A stretch of 64,000 nt of DNA from Nymphaea colorata (lineage: Eukaryota > Streptophyta > Magnoliopsida > Nymphaeales > Nymphaeaceae). The DNA is taken from positions 1,700,001 to 1,764,000 of the forward strand of contig NC_045147.1 of the NCBI RefSeq assembly GCF_008831285.2, in the 5' to 3' direction. Of the stretch, positions 53,586 through 64,000 are shown one piece after another (the stretch's first letter is position 1; every line of letters starts with the position of its first letter). The notes below the pieces were generated by a model that ran no database searches, was not told the origin of the DNA, and worked only from the letters and a program-made list of their open reading frames with translations. The translations under genes and the position numbers were made by a program.

Positions 53586-53645
53586 CTTAGAATCGAACAA
53601 GAGGCGCCACAAAAGCCAAGTTTCTAACCAATTGTGCTAAATGCT
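53586..53645 (-). mobile_element. tRNA-derived SINE head candidate
   Basis: The minus strand reads TTTAGCACAATTGGTTAG (A-box-like), and about 25 nt later CTTGTTCGATTCTAAGG (B-box-like TTCGATTC). No full tRNA cloverleaf is supported. The 3' extent is unknown. Confidence 0.45.
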
Positions 53646-54647
53646 GTGAAGAGAGGGAAAAAAAAAATCAACTTGATTGTGCGATCTTGCACAATATCTC
53701 AATGGTGGGCAAACAAGGATCATCGATCCGCAGAGATGTACGGAGGACAGAGAGCCAGCTTGATGGCTGTCTCTGTCCCGTGTGCCGTGGCGCTCAACGA
53801 GCCACAGGGAGGAAGAATATTCCCGTCAAGGGTATCATGAATCGGATCTGGGCAGTGAGCAGAGTTAATGCGGATCGGGTAGGATCCAGAGTTTGCAGTG
53901 ATCCGAACCGGGCAAACTATTTGAGAAAAAATTCAAAAGCTGATAATGTGTGGGAACCTGGGCTTCAAAGCCGATTATTATTTCGTGCGCATTTTTCCTT
54001 TGTTCGATTGGATCTCATCCGTATATCCGCATATCCACATATCTACATGCAACCAAACTCCACTCCTAATGTAGTTTCACAAAAGTGAAGGGCAGCCTAG
54101 TCATTTCACACTTACTAAGGCATAGATTTAAAATGGGAGTTTTTCATTTGGGACCCAATTTGAAGGCGATTTCAGAAAGACATCGGGCTTCTTATTCCTC
54201 CAACCGTGGAACTTAATTATGCTCACAACTGGGTGTTGGTACATGAGGTGAGTAGAGCCTGAGCTAAGTTAGACTGCTATTTTGTTTTGGCTTCAGCTCC
54301 GCTCAAGTTTGACAAGAACTTTACAAGGTCAACTCTAACTCGACTTGAAAAGCGTACACTTTTCTAAACTCAAGATCACTTATTCATGCTGCAAAGGATG
54401 ACATTGCTTCTCGCTATGGAGGAAGATGGCAGCTAAGGCGGAGAGGGGTCTATATGTTGTTCCTTGTTCCTGCTGTAGCTAGGGCCAAGTCAAGGGCTTC
54501 AACAGCCTAATTTAGCGCAGGGCTGTTGATCAAGGCACTTGAAACCCTCCATTGAGGATCTAAATTCCTCTGTTTCAAAGGAGTTCAACAGCTTGGCCGA
54601 ATGAAGGCGAGTGAGAGAAAGAAAGGAAGAGTTGGCATACCAAGGTG
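53646..54647. other. Spacer
   Basis: No recognised gene. The 133-codon plus frame at 53687-54088 has no domain similarity and lies in degenerate repeat-like sequence. Confidence 0.35.
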
Positions 54648-55270
54648 TCTGTGGGTAGGGGTGAACAACAAGTCGGGCTACTTGAGCTCAATCATTAAAT
54701 CTCAGCTCATGAAGGAGTTTGAGTGGAGTCATTTGCTTAACAAGTCGAGCTCGAGTTCATGAGTTGACTCATTTAAATAATCGAATTGAGTTCGAGCTCA
54801 ACACGTAACTGTTGAGTCGAGCTCGAGCTGTAACAACCCGCCCCATAGCAGTTTCGGTTCCAACACCAAAAAGACTATGAACAGGACAATCATCCATTTA
54901 ATAACCCCTTGAAGATCTCTCATAATCTTAAGACTTTTTTTTTTTGTTATAATATATCCCCCTTAAGGCACACGCATTCGAGCATGTGGAACCCCAAGTT
55001 CGAGTGTTGAACCGGCTCTGATACTAGTGTAACAACCTGCCTACTTCAAGGCTCGGGCCCCTGGTTCGGCAGATCTCAACCTGCCTCCTAGTAGTTTCGA
55101 TTTCAACGTCAAAAAGGCTAAGAACCAAAAAAATCATTTATTTAATAACCTCTTTACAAGCGCTTAAAGATCTCTCACAATCTTTAGTACGAGACTAAAT
55201 TTTTTTTAGGGTGTTACATGAGCTGACTGAACTCGAACTCGACTCGGCTCGTGTTCACCTTATTTGTGGG
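54648..55270. mobile_element. hAT-type MITE, family 2, containing a nested TRIM
   Basis: Ends TAGGGGTGAACAACAAGTC (54656) and complement TAAGGTGAACACGAGCC (ending 55262) are imperfect TIRs. Flanking 8-bp sequences TCTGTGGG (54648-54655) and TTTGTGGG (55263-55270) match at 7 of 8, a hAT-type target duplication. The body consists of GAGCTCGAG-type words. Removing the nested TRIM leaves about 212 bp. Confidence 0.75.
54824..55223 (-). mobile_element. TRIM (miniature LTR retrotransposon), 390 bp
   Basis: The element at 54829-55218 is inverted. On the minus strand: 5' LTR 55218-55028 (TGTAACACCC...GTTGTTACA, 191 bp); PBS TAGTATCAGAGC (55026-55015), one mismatch from the tRNA-iMet site; about 60 bp of internal sequence; polypurine AAGGGGGATATAT; and a shortened 3' LTR (about 54951-54829) ending GGCGGGTTGTTACA. 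The target duplication is CGAGC / TGAGC (one transition). Coding capacity is nil, as in all TRIMs. Confidence 0.82.
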
Positions 55271-56500
55271 TTGTCAACTTATAGTTGTAGCAAATAAATA
55301 TCAAGGGAGGAGAGAGACGATTCTATAGTTGCTGCTTCAAATCATGAACTGTGGAACCCTTACGCCTCAAATGAGAGAGAAAATATGGGGAGAAAAGAGA
55401 AAAAAAAAACAATGAACAAGCATATATATGTCTACTTGTGGTTCTAAGGGGCATAGTGTAGTTAGTTAGACTCATGGGTCGGTGAAAGTTCGGTTGTCAA
55501 TTTGATTTATATGAATGTTATTTATTTGGGTTGTAAATGGTATATGTGTGACACTTTAATTGACAGATGTATCACTTTCTATCTATGTTTTGAAGCAACC
55601 TTGAATCCCCAAAACAGAGAAAGGAAAAGGAAGAACTCCGACCTCTTTAAAATGTCTTTTCTCACCGAATAGCGAAAAATTACATGTCTACCTCTAGTTT
55701 CTTTGAGTTTTTTCACGAATAAATAGAAAGTTAACGTAGTTGAGTTTAGTTGATAAGCTGAATCAGTAACTTGTTTCATTGATAAGAAGGAAACAAGTCG
55801 AGTGGAGTCATAACTGGAGTTTTGAATTGAGCTCAAACTCGATTGGTTTAACTAAGCTTGAGTAGAGGTTGGAGTCAAACTTGAGACGGCTCGACTAGTT
55901 GAAGACCCGTACTCACAACTACTAAACCGAGTGCCGGCAGTGAATCTACGTGAACAGTTGTACCTTTTTTACATCAGAACAAAAGCATGTTAACAAACTT
56001 GTGCCCCTTCCATCTACTCCTGTTCTTTTTTTCTTTTTTTTTAAATACCAAGCATGGTTTTACTCCTGTCACCCTCACCCAAATGTATGAACTTTCAAAA
56101 ATTGATTAAAAGATTTCGGTTTTCACATAACCTAACTTCCATATAACAATGTTTTTTGAGTTAAAATTTTTATTGTTTTCTTAGAGAAATAGTTCATTTA
56201 TTCTTTTAAAAATTTTGAGGCAAACTCTAACCACCAACTCTAAACTAATGAGTTACATGGAAGTTTAAGAAAAGTTCAAATTTTATTTGCTTTTTTAAAT
56301 AAAAAATATACAAGGCTTTGATTTCCTTCAATAAAACTATAAACCCCCAAAGAAACATATGACACTCTTCATTTTCGAAATTGTACTCAAAGGAAAAACC
56401 TCTAAATAAGGTTCATGGGCGAGGTGACCCCGTTTTGCTTTTACCCGTGCGCGAGTGCGTCCGCATGAATCTCCCACCACATCATCATCTCTCAAAGATC
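55271..56500. other. Spacer with degenerate GAGCTCGA-type sequence
   Basis: No gene recognised. 55740-55920 contains more CGAGTGGAGTC/GAGCTCAAACTCG words similar to the family 2 MITE core. Confidence 0.4.
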
Positions 56501-56509
56501 TTGCGGATC

Positions 56510-56910
56510 CAACGTCTGAAATTTTAAATTGTCGTTCGCTGTTAAGGTTTTAAAGTTTAAATACGTAAAATAACGCCACACTATCTCTCTCTCTCTCTCT
56601 CTCTCTAGATTTTTATATTGTTAAGATATCCTTGATGGCTAGTCCGTTAGCTCACATATTGACATGTACATAAACTAGTAGTTGGCAGTCGTCTTGACTT
56701 TAAATTATCGTGTAGAAAGTTTTAAGTTTCAATCGGAAGGAAAAAAACGCCGATCTCTCTCTCTAGATTTTTGTAGTGTTAAAGCATTGTTGAAGAAGGC
56801 TGAAGCAGTTGATCATATTGACATGTACGTGGATGGCAGTAGTTGGTATTCATCTACATTTTAAATGGCCACGTTTAAATATTTAAGTTTAAATAGGAAG
56901 AAAAAAATGT
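56510..56910. repeat. Degenerate tandem repeat, about 160-176-bp period
   Basis: Landmarks recur: TTTAAAT-TGTCG (56523, 56699, 56860), (CT)nTAGATTTTTRT (56606, 56764), ATATTGACATGTAC (56657, 56815) and TAGTAGTTGG/GCAGTAGTTGG. There are at least two and a half units, with a further partial GGATGGTAGTAGTTA near 57063. Length differences come mainly from the CT tracts. Confidence 0.75.
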
Positions 56911-57076
56911 TAGTTTCACATCGGGCTGCGTTGGGTGGCATGTTTGAATTCTAGAGGGTGTTATCCCGATGATATTGAAAAGTATTGATATTGAGATTAA
57001 AGATGTTATTATGAACGCTAATAGACCGGTTTTTGTCGTTCCCTCTTCTTCTTCACCGTGTATGGATGGTAGTAGT

Positions 57077-57107
<31 letters not shown>

Positions 57108-58158
57108 ACGACACTAATCATAGACTCTACGCTTTTTATTATCAAACAATTTGTTTTAGAATAACATAATGTCCTGAAAAATGTTTAAAAATGAAATAAA
57201 CCAAATAAACGGTATGACCTTGAAGTTTAAAGTTGTAGGCAGTTAAGTAAACAATTTCAGAAAACAAACCTTGATACATTAATCTCTACTTTATAGTTCC
57301 ATTGACAAATCTATTTCGATATTTTTGCTCGAGCATTTCGTATTTTGTACTCTTTAAAGTTAAAGTTGCCAATCCTAATTTCTCCCCGTTGAGGTGACGA
57401 CGTGATTACCATTAAGCAGAGAAGAGTAAAAAAAGTATAGGAAATTGGCACAAACTCATTTTGTTAATTTACTGAAAGCTGTAATAATTCGTGAAATATA
57501 TATGGTTGAAGTAATAAAGCCATATATGTGTTAGTTTGTCTCGGAGGAGAAATCTCTAAAATGCAATTGTCAATAAATTAATTGTGGAATACTTCACATC
57601 CTATGCAGGGTAGGCAAAAGTTACCGTTCACTAAAGTCTGGAAAAAGAAGGAATATCTAAACAAATAATGTATTTGCATTACAAAAAACAAAAGAAGATA
57701 TAAAGGAAACAATGTTTTTACTTCATAACTCATCTTTAATTAACATAAATTGATTAAATATTAATCACTCCAAGCATCAAAGATTACTAATAAACATATT
57801 TGTATACCTTTAATAAAACATGAAAACAAGGAAATTAACATGAACCAAAACTTAAGAACTAAAATACGTTTATGTTGCTTACAGCCATTTCCGATCAAGG
57901 AACTAAATCACCGAGAACATTCCTATTGTTTGAAGTTAATTATTGGACATAAAATTATCACGCTAGCTCGACAGGGACGGCCAGTTGACGGGACTTTACA
58001 AACTTGCTTCTCGTTGCCACAGCGACACACTTAAATATATCCTTCATAATGATTCATCCCAAGGCAAAACAAGAGAATGATCGGGTGCTGTCTAACTGGA
58101 TCTCATTTTTTGAAAAATTTTAAATAGTTTTTTCTTGTATGGATCAAATTTGTATAAG
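56911..58158. other. AT-rich spacer
   Basis: No gene recognised. Contains a (TA)n tract at 57079-57100. Confidence 0.4.

Positions 58159-58236
<78 letters not shown>
58159..58236. repeat. (TA)n microsatellite
   Basis: Nearly pure TA for about 68 bp, then TGTATATATA; a (CA)n tract follows at 58261-58281. Open frames through it are artefacts. Confidence 0.97.
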
Positions 58237-58281
58237 AAAGAAGACATTTGCATGAAAACATCACACACACACACACACACA

Positions 58282-60860
58282 TATGTCGGATGTGGTCTGC
58301 CAGATGTTGTAAGTTAACGTAGAATTAAAAATTTATTGCTAAAAAAAGTTACCATAGAAACATTAACAACTACTTAGGTTCCTTTTATAAGCAAAGGTTT
58401 GTGGTGCTCATAACGATAAGCTTGTAATTTTAAGTCATCTAGCAACATCTATCCATTGAAAAATTTGGATACTCCTATATATACATATCAAATTCGGAGA
58501 TCATATATGTGCTATTAGTTTCAAAAAACACACTAATAATTGGGATATTCTACTAAAGAGAAGCATGGCAATTTGTACTTGAATGTATACCACAAATTTC
58601 TCTTAGGACAAGTAAAATTTGCCTTTTTTTTTAAATAAAACATCACAAAATATGCTGATGTTTTAATATATTTTTGAAAATTTTAGCTACGCATAATGAT
58701 TGTTTTGAAGTCCATTATTTGATGCATTTACTTTTATCTCTAATTAAAATGTTAAATTAAATGTATGAAGATTAACTTCCAAACCATTGATGTTCCAGTT
58801 GGTCAAACTCCTATCCAATGACATTGAGAGGCACATCCCATCACAAATATGCCATCTTGACTTCTAGATCTTAGTTTGATTGTCAATTTAGGTCGACAAG
58901 TTCTTTGATAACTTTCTGTCTTTTCCAAATCATATACTAATATCTAATATAATTCTTGTCACTATACAAAATATGTCGGATCTATGCCACCTTGGAGAGC
59001 CAAGGACAGCACTCAAGGACATCATTAGAAAGAATCCAAATGCCCATTAAGCTCTTCTCTCTTGGTCTCTCTCCCTCGTCCTCCTTTTTCCCTCTACTAC
59101 ACCTTCTACTCTTTGAATCTTGAACCTCCCCCCACCTTTTCTCTATAATCCCTAGTCTACCTTCTGATCATCCTTCTCCTCCTCCTCCCTCACCCCCACA
59201 ATTTTTTTGCTTAAATCTTGAGTTGTCTCCTCTTTCTCTCTGCAATTAACCTACACCCCCTTCCTTCTACCCTTCCTTTATCTCTATTCTCCCTTTTGTC
59301 CACCCATCCATTTTTCTCTCAAGCTCTCTCTCGACCAAGCCCTTTGTCAACAACCCTGTGCAATGTTATGATACCTTACAGGTGTACTAACGACAATAAC
59401 TTCCTCGCGACTTGTTGATCGACTCATTTTGTTTGTCAAGAATACTTAAATCTTTACTAAATTTTAGTTGTCTTTGAAATATGCAAATTCCCAACTAGGT
59501 GACAATGGTTAAAATAAATATGGTGGCCATTGGCATATACATAGATTTGGCTTCACCATGCAACCACAACACTTTGGTAGGTTGATCATTTTATACCTAT
59601 GGATGTGGCTGCATATGGACTTGTTACAAGAGGAAATTTATTATATGTCGTGAGTTCTTTTCTAAGACAAGAAGTTGCTCTCTTAATGTTTATCTATGTT
59701 ATCTTTTGAATTTGATAATGACATACGTACCTTATTCTTTTATAACTTATATATAGCTTGTGCCACCATATCAAGTCCCTTTAGAAGGTTCTTCTTTCCA
59801 ATGTCAACTTTGCAATATTCTTGCAGCCCAAGTTCACTATATTGATAATTATTAAGTGGTCAATGAAAAACATTTAATAGCTTTTGTACTGCATTATGAG
59901 AATAAAACAAGCCATTAATTGCCATATTTTCTCCCTAATTATTTGGGGGCAACAACACTTGTACTAAGTATAGTTTTGTACATTGCCATTTTTTTGTCTA
60001 GAAATTTGGCTTTGGCAGCATGTTTCATATTTCTCATTGCTAGGAAACTTCCTATGCATATATAAAAAGTGTTCTCAATATTTTTTTCGTAAGTGTTAAT
60101 ATTTTGTGCCTTCTTATCACATGGTATCAAAATATATTTCTAAATGAGATGTTTGCGGTCATTTTTTGGTTTGCTGTAAAAAAAATTCAATATACTACAC
60201 TTTTGGTGCTTCTCAAAAGTTGTAGCAATTTTATTTGTTGCTGATAAACGAATCTAGTGAATTGCAATATAGTTCCATAAGTGAACCATAAGTGAACATT
60301 GGATTGAAAATGACTTTTGATGTTCATATGTTATAAATTTAATCAAATATGAGTGAAAAATGCAACTATATAGGTTAAAACGTAAGAAGGAAGCTACATG
60401 TGAGTCAAAGACAAAGAGCAAATCTGGTACACTTTATGCTAATGAAAGGACAATGATTCTAAAGATGATAAATAGTAGATGAAATCATTAATTTGAATGA
60501 TGTGATGCAACAGAAGATGAAGTACATTTAGATGACCAGATGAAGGATAAATAAGACTTGTTTCCAATGTTTCTAGAATAAAAATTGACAATAATGTCAA
60601 AACATTTGAGTTCTGCAATACATGCAAGGCTAGCTGGTTTTGTTACATGCATATGTGACCATAAAAGAAATTATTATGTATTAGAAATAATTTCGTTGCA
60701 ATAAAAAAACTTCAAAAAACAAAAAACACAATGAAAAAGGAATATGCAAATATGTGACGTAGTTGAAAAACATGGATTTCCATCTAACTAGATGATGAGA
60801 AAAAGAAATCTCCCACACACATTATTTATCACATATACGACCATTACTTGCATTCTCATT
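58282..60860. other. AT-rich spacer with CT-rich block
   Basis: 59047-59345 is strongly pyrimidine-rich (CTCTTCTCTCTTGGTCTC and similar). No gene recognised elsewhere. Confidence 0.4.
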
Positions 60861-60869
60861 CAATTGTTG

Positions 60870-61770
60870 GATGATTTCTCACATCAGGTTGGAGAATGGA
60901 GCATGTGACATTTAATAAAAAACAATTATAGGTCATCTAAGAAAAACCCAAAACAGCCATTAAGATGAAGATTGTCAAAGTAAAATTATGTCATGAAAAA
61001 TAGAGATGAAAATCTATATTTTTGCTATGACATTCAAGTTATTTAGCTTGGCCAAGTAAAAAACTATTTTTTGTGTAGATGCAACATGTGAAGACTAGTA
61101 TTATTTTGGAAATACACTATTATTGATATGGCATATAAGAAGAGTAAATATCAGATTTCCCTTGCTCTGTTTGCAAGTGTAACTCATTATAGCCAAAGTA
61201 CTATTTATCATGTGTTTTGATTTTCGATGATAAGAAAGAGACATTTAAATAGCTTTTTAAGTAGCTCTTTGAAGAATGACTGCATGTAATGAGTGATCAA
61301 GTCCCAATGGCATCTCTAGCTTACCAAGATTAGGCAATGAGAGCAATAATTGATGAAGTTTTCTCCAAATGTAGTGCCAAGGTGTTGCCATCACTGCATA
61401 TTTATAGAAATGCCAGCATATATTGAAAACTTATATAAACACAATCGTCAGTAACACTTGTAGAGTGTATTGTAGATTTTTAAGTTAAATACAATTAAAG
61501 AATTAAAAAATAATGCGACAAAATGATCAACGGTCATTGAATGAATTACAAATTTATGGAGGAAATATCTTCATGGGCTAAATGACATTTTAGTGATATT
61601 TTCATGTGGAAATGTCTATGACAGAATGAAGTGAAAACAAAACTAGTTATTCAAGCATTGGGTCGATATAGATATAACTTGAATGAGTTTGTTGTACAAT
61701 ATGAAAAGATAATTGATCAAGAGCTTGACTCTTCTCTATGATAAGTGACCTTGGGAAAATTGTAGCAGCT
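60870..61770 (+). pseudogene. FAR1/FHY3-like MULE transposase pseudogene
   Basis: In shifting frames: FCVDATCED, stop, YYFGNT (about 61070-61120); DMAYKKSKYQISLALFASV followed by THYSQSTIYHVF (about 61125-61225); KETFK, stop, LFK, stop, LFEE; MASLAYQD then AMRAIIDEVFSKC (about 61305-61370); and LNEFVVQYEKIIDQELDSS (about 61680-61740). These follow the MULE/FAR1 transposase order (W.DA..Y..FGD, D.TY..NKY..P...F, ETF.WLF..WL, TDQD.AM..AI..VFP, L..FV.QY). Two Trp codons have become TAG. Stops and shifts make it non-functional. Confidence 0.78.
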
Positions 61771-63720
61771 GCAAGCAGGAACTAAAATCTCATACAAATT
61801 GAAAACAAGGCACCAAGTTGATTAGGGCATGTCAAACTTATTTGATGGTTTCCATTGACTTGCTTTATGTTCTTCATTTGATGAATGAAATGGGAAATCT
61901 CATTGGCTTCAAACTGTCATATTTGTTCCAATATTTAATTAATTAAACCTAGAATTAAAAGAACCATATCCAATCTCAGTGTTAGTCAATGCGACAATGA
62001 TATAAGAGGCATGGACCCATGCCAACAAAATCTATGAATTGTGACCATGTTCCTTATGCTGAAGTATGCCTCAAACCAAGGTGACATAATTTGTCTATTG
62101 ATCCTTGAGCATCATATAAGTAACTGGATATTTGTTGTATTATTGAGTAATCTAAGAATATTAACTAGTTTTCACCATGAGAATGTTGACATGTTATATC
62201 TAAATGTCTTTCTTTCTTTTCTTTTCTTTTTTTAATTTGATTAGATACGTAAAAATTTGTTCAACTTTACTACATTAAATCTCGTTTAGATATGGACAAA
62301 GGAAAATAAAGATGTAGTCTAGCACTTAGTTCACATGTGTATATAAATTGACAAATACAACTTTTTCACAATTATTTTATAAAATATTTAATGTATATAA
62401 TACAACCATGAAATCAATATTACAATTGCAAGTAAATTGCAATCTCTGGTTATGACTACAATTCTCATGGTATGCTAAGTTTTGTGACATGCTAAGAATA
62501 ATTTCTTAGTTTTTCCACTAAATCATAAGTTTCCATCATACCTATTGAAATGTCAAAAGAAAGAGATTAAAAGTAGAGAAAGATTATTTACAATAACAAA
62601 GGCTTGGCACAAGCAAAAAGTAATTAGACTATGCTCGTACATTCACTTAAATCATATATGGGGTTAAAGTTGCAAGTATCCATTAAGGAAAAAAGTACGT
62701 CATAAGTTTCATGTGAGTTGGTGCATACAACAATCATAAATGAGGCTAAGGTTTTTGCTTTTTTTTTTTGTAATTTCAAGCAACTAAGAGAGGTAACTAT
62801 TGGAAGGGAAATTATATTGCAATTGAATTTTCAAATCAGAAGCGAAGGTTCTAGAACATTAATTTCATGTGTTAATCTAGTTACATAAACTACATGCTGG
62901 ACATAGTAAATCAGTATTATCTTTTAGCTCACCAATAAAGCAGGAAAAATGACTTTAAGAAGCCCTTGGTTGCATTTAATTGCCATGACCTTTCTGCCTT
63001 TAAATTTGATAGTCACCATGCAAAGTATGCCTTAAGTTTTGTAGGACAACATTTGTATTTTTTAATTTAGGTCAACATGATCTCTCCTCCCTCCATGTAT
63101 CTAATGATTATATCAAATAGTAAATGGATTTTCTCTAACTTGATGGTTAATTGTCCTTGAAACTATTGGGACTTGATTTCTTTCCAATGAATTGATTAAA
63201 ATGTAGTCATAGTTATTTCATCAGAAAAACATGTAGAATTTTATTTTCTATTTCATTTATATGCAATAACTACACTACCAACAACTGAGTTTTTAGTATA
63301 GATTCTTTTGTTGCATCAAACAATGCAAAATGTTTCTTATATTATTCGTCCAGCTAGGGTTAACAAGTACAGGTAGAATATGAAAGACAACTTTTTTCCC
63401 ACTTCCACTAGCTCCGAAACAATATTTCTAAAATTATATTTTAGAAACATTATTTGAGCATTGTTGTTAGCCACTGCACGACTAACAGTCAATCTAGTGC
63501 TGTACTCTACTAAACCCTTCTCAAAACCACACAAAGTCCAGCTTCTCTCACGAAATGCAATTCTTCATTAGGGTTTAATCCCCATTTAATCGTGCTTAAG
63601 TACATAAGGTGATGGGTTGGGTTAATTAAAGCCTAACTGGACCCGACTCGTTAAAAAGGAAAAACTAAACTGAAAACACAAACAAGGAATCACAGAACAA
63701 AAAATAATAAGATTAACACG
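61771..63720. other. AT-rich spacer
   Basis: No gene recognised. Short frames (for example 62041-62235 and 63337-63534) lack domains. Confidence 0.4.
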
Positions 63721-63729
63721 CTATGAAAT

Positions 63730-64000
63730 AACTTTGTGCCTAACAATTCCTCAAGGTGTAAAATTTGGAAAGCGTAGAGTGATGTCCTTAGCCTTTTCCC
63801 TTGTTGATGTGCTCTCATCTGTATTGTTCCACTCAATTAACCATTGAATCGATTTGGTTCCATTATGGTTGATAGTGCGAATGCTCAGTCTGCGAAAAGG
63901 GACATCTTGTGCTTGATCTTCTATAATCGGTTATGAAAAGAAGTCTTCCTCTGCTGGCAGTTGAGGGCAGGGTTTGAGTTTTGAAACATGGAAGACTGGG
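63730..64000 (-). pseudogene. Gypsy integrase C-terminus with chromodomain-like sequence (continues off the right edge)
   Basis: The minus strand reads PVFHVSKLKP (the HPVFHVS.LK motif at the end of Gypsy integrase), then a chromodomain-like segment with RTINHNGTKSIQWLIEWNN and a terminal DITLRFPNF, followed by a stop or shift. This layout is that of chromoviruses. The upstream pol lies outside the window, and the EWNN/STREKA part departs from the W.G....TWE consensus. Confidence 0.7.

Noticed and set aside
53687-54088. 133-codon plus-strand frame
   Set aside because: No domain, overlaps another frame of equal quality, and lies in repeat-like sequence.
58092-58317. Tyr/Ile-repeat frames through the (TA)n tract
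   Set aside because: Artefact of a dinucleotide repeat lacking stops.

Overview
This window is nuclear DNA of a seed plant, most likely an angiosperm. The evidence is GT-AG spliced genes of plant-type families (a DENN-domain protein, an FLZ zinc-finger exon, an OPR3-type 12-oxophytodienoate reductase), long AT-rich spacers, (TA)n and compound microsatellites, and a dense layer of plant transposable elements. I cannot name the species. Gene density is low, and most sequence between genes is decayed transposon DNA.

Layout. 1-4.6 kb: 5' half of a minus-strand gene for a DENN (AEX-3) domain protein, with two coding exons and an intron-containing 5' leader; it runs off the left edge. 4.6-11.9 kb: spacer with MITE-like elements, a tRNA-derived SINE candidate and a GC-rich transposon end or first exon. 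11.9-17.9 kb: a complete-ended Copia retrotransposon (476/477-bp LTRs, TSD GATAC, tRNA-Met PBS, intact Gag frame, dead Pol). 17.9-20.5 kb: spacer ending in an orphan second exon of an FLZ gene. 20.5-29 kb: hAT-type MITEs, Copia and CACTA fragments. 29.7-34.6 kb: a five-exon, 413-codon OPR3-like gene, the only complete host gene here. 35.6-37.9 kb: a 2.3-kb solo LTR. 38.0-40.3 kb: two MITEs and a LINE remnant. 40.4-47.7 kb: a CACTA transposon remnant split by a 4.2-kb solo LTR of the same broad type. 49.4-53 kb: Gypsy pol remnant and a third relative of the long LTR. 53.6-55.3 kb: a SINE candidate, then a hAT-type MITE carrying a nested 390-bp TRIM retrotransposon. 56.5-58.2 kb: tandem repeats and a long (TA)n. 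60.9-61.8 kb: a FAR1/MULE transposase pseudogene. 63.7-64 kb: Gypsy integrase C-terminus with chromodomain-like sequence, leaving the window.

The three host loci are unrelated in function: OPR3 acts in peroxisomal jasmonate synthesis, DENN proteins are Rab GEFs, and FLZ proteins are SnRK1 adaptors. The window is best read as a stratified transposon graveyard in which target-site duplications give several nesting orders: solo LTR inside CACTA, and TRIM inside hAT MITE. The strongest unusual item is the Copia element: its LTRs differ at only about 13 sites and its Gag frame is open, while its Pol is deleted and full of stops, which suggests a non-autonomous element moved in trans. All identifications come from reading sequence and translations by eye; no database search was run.
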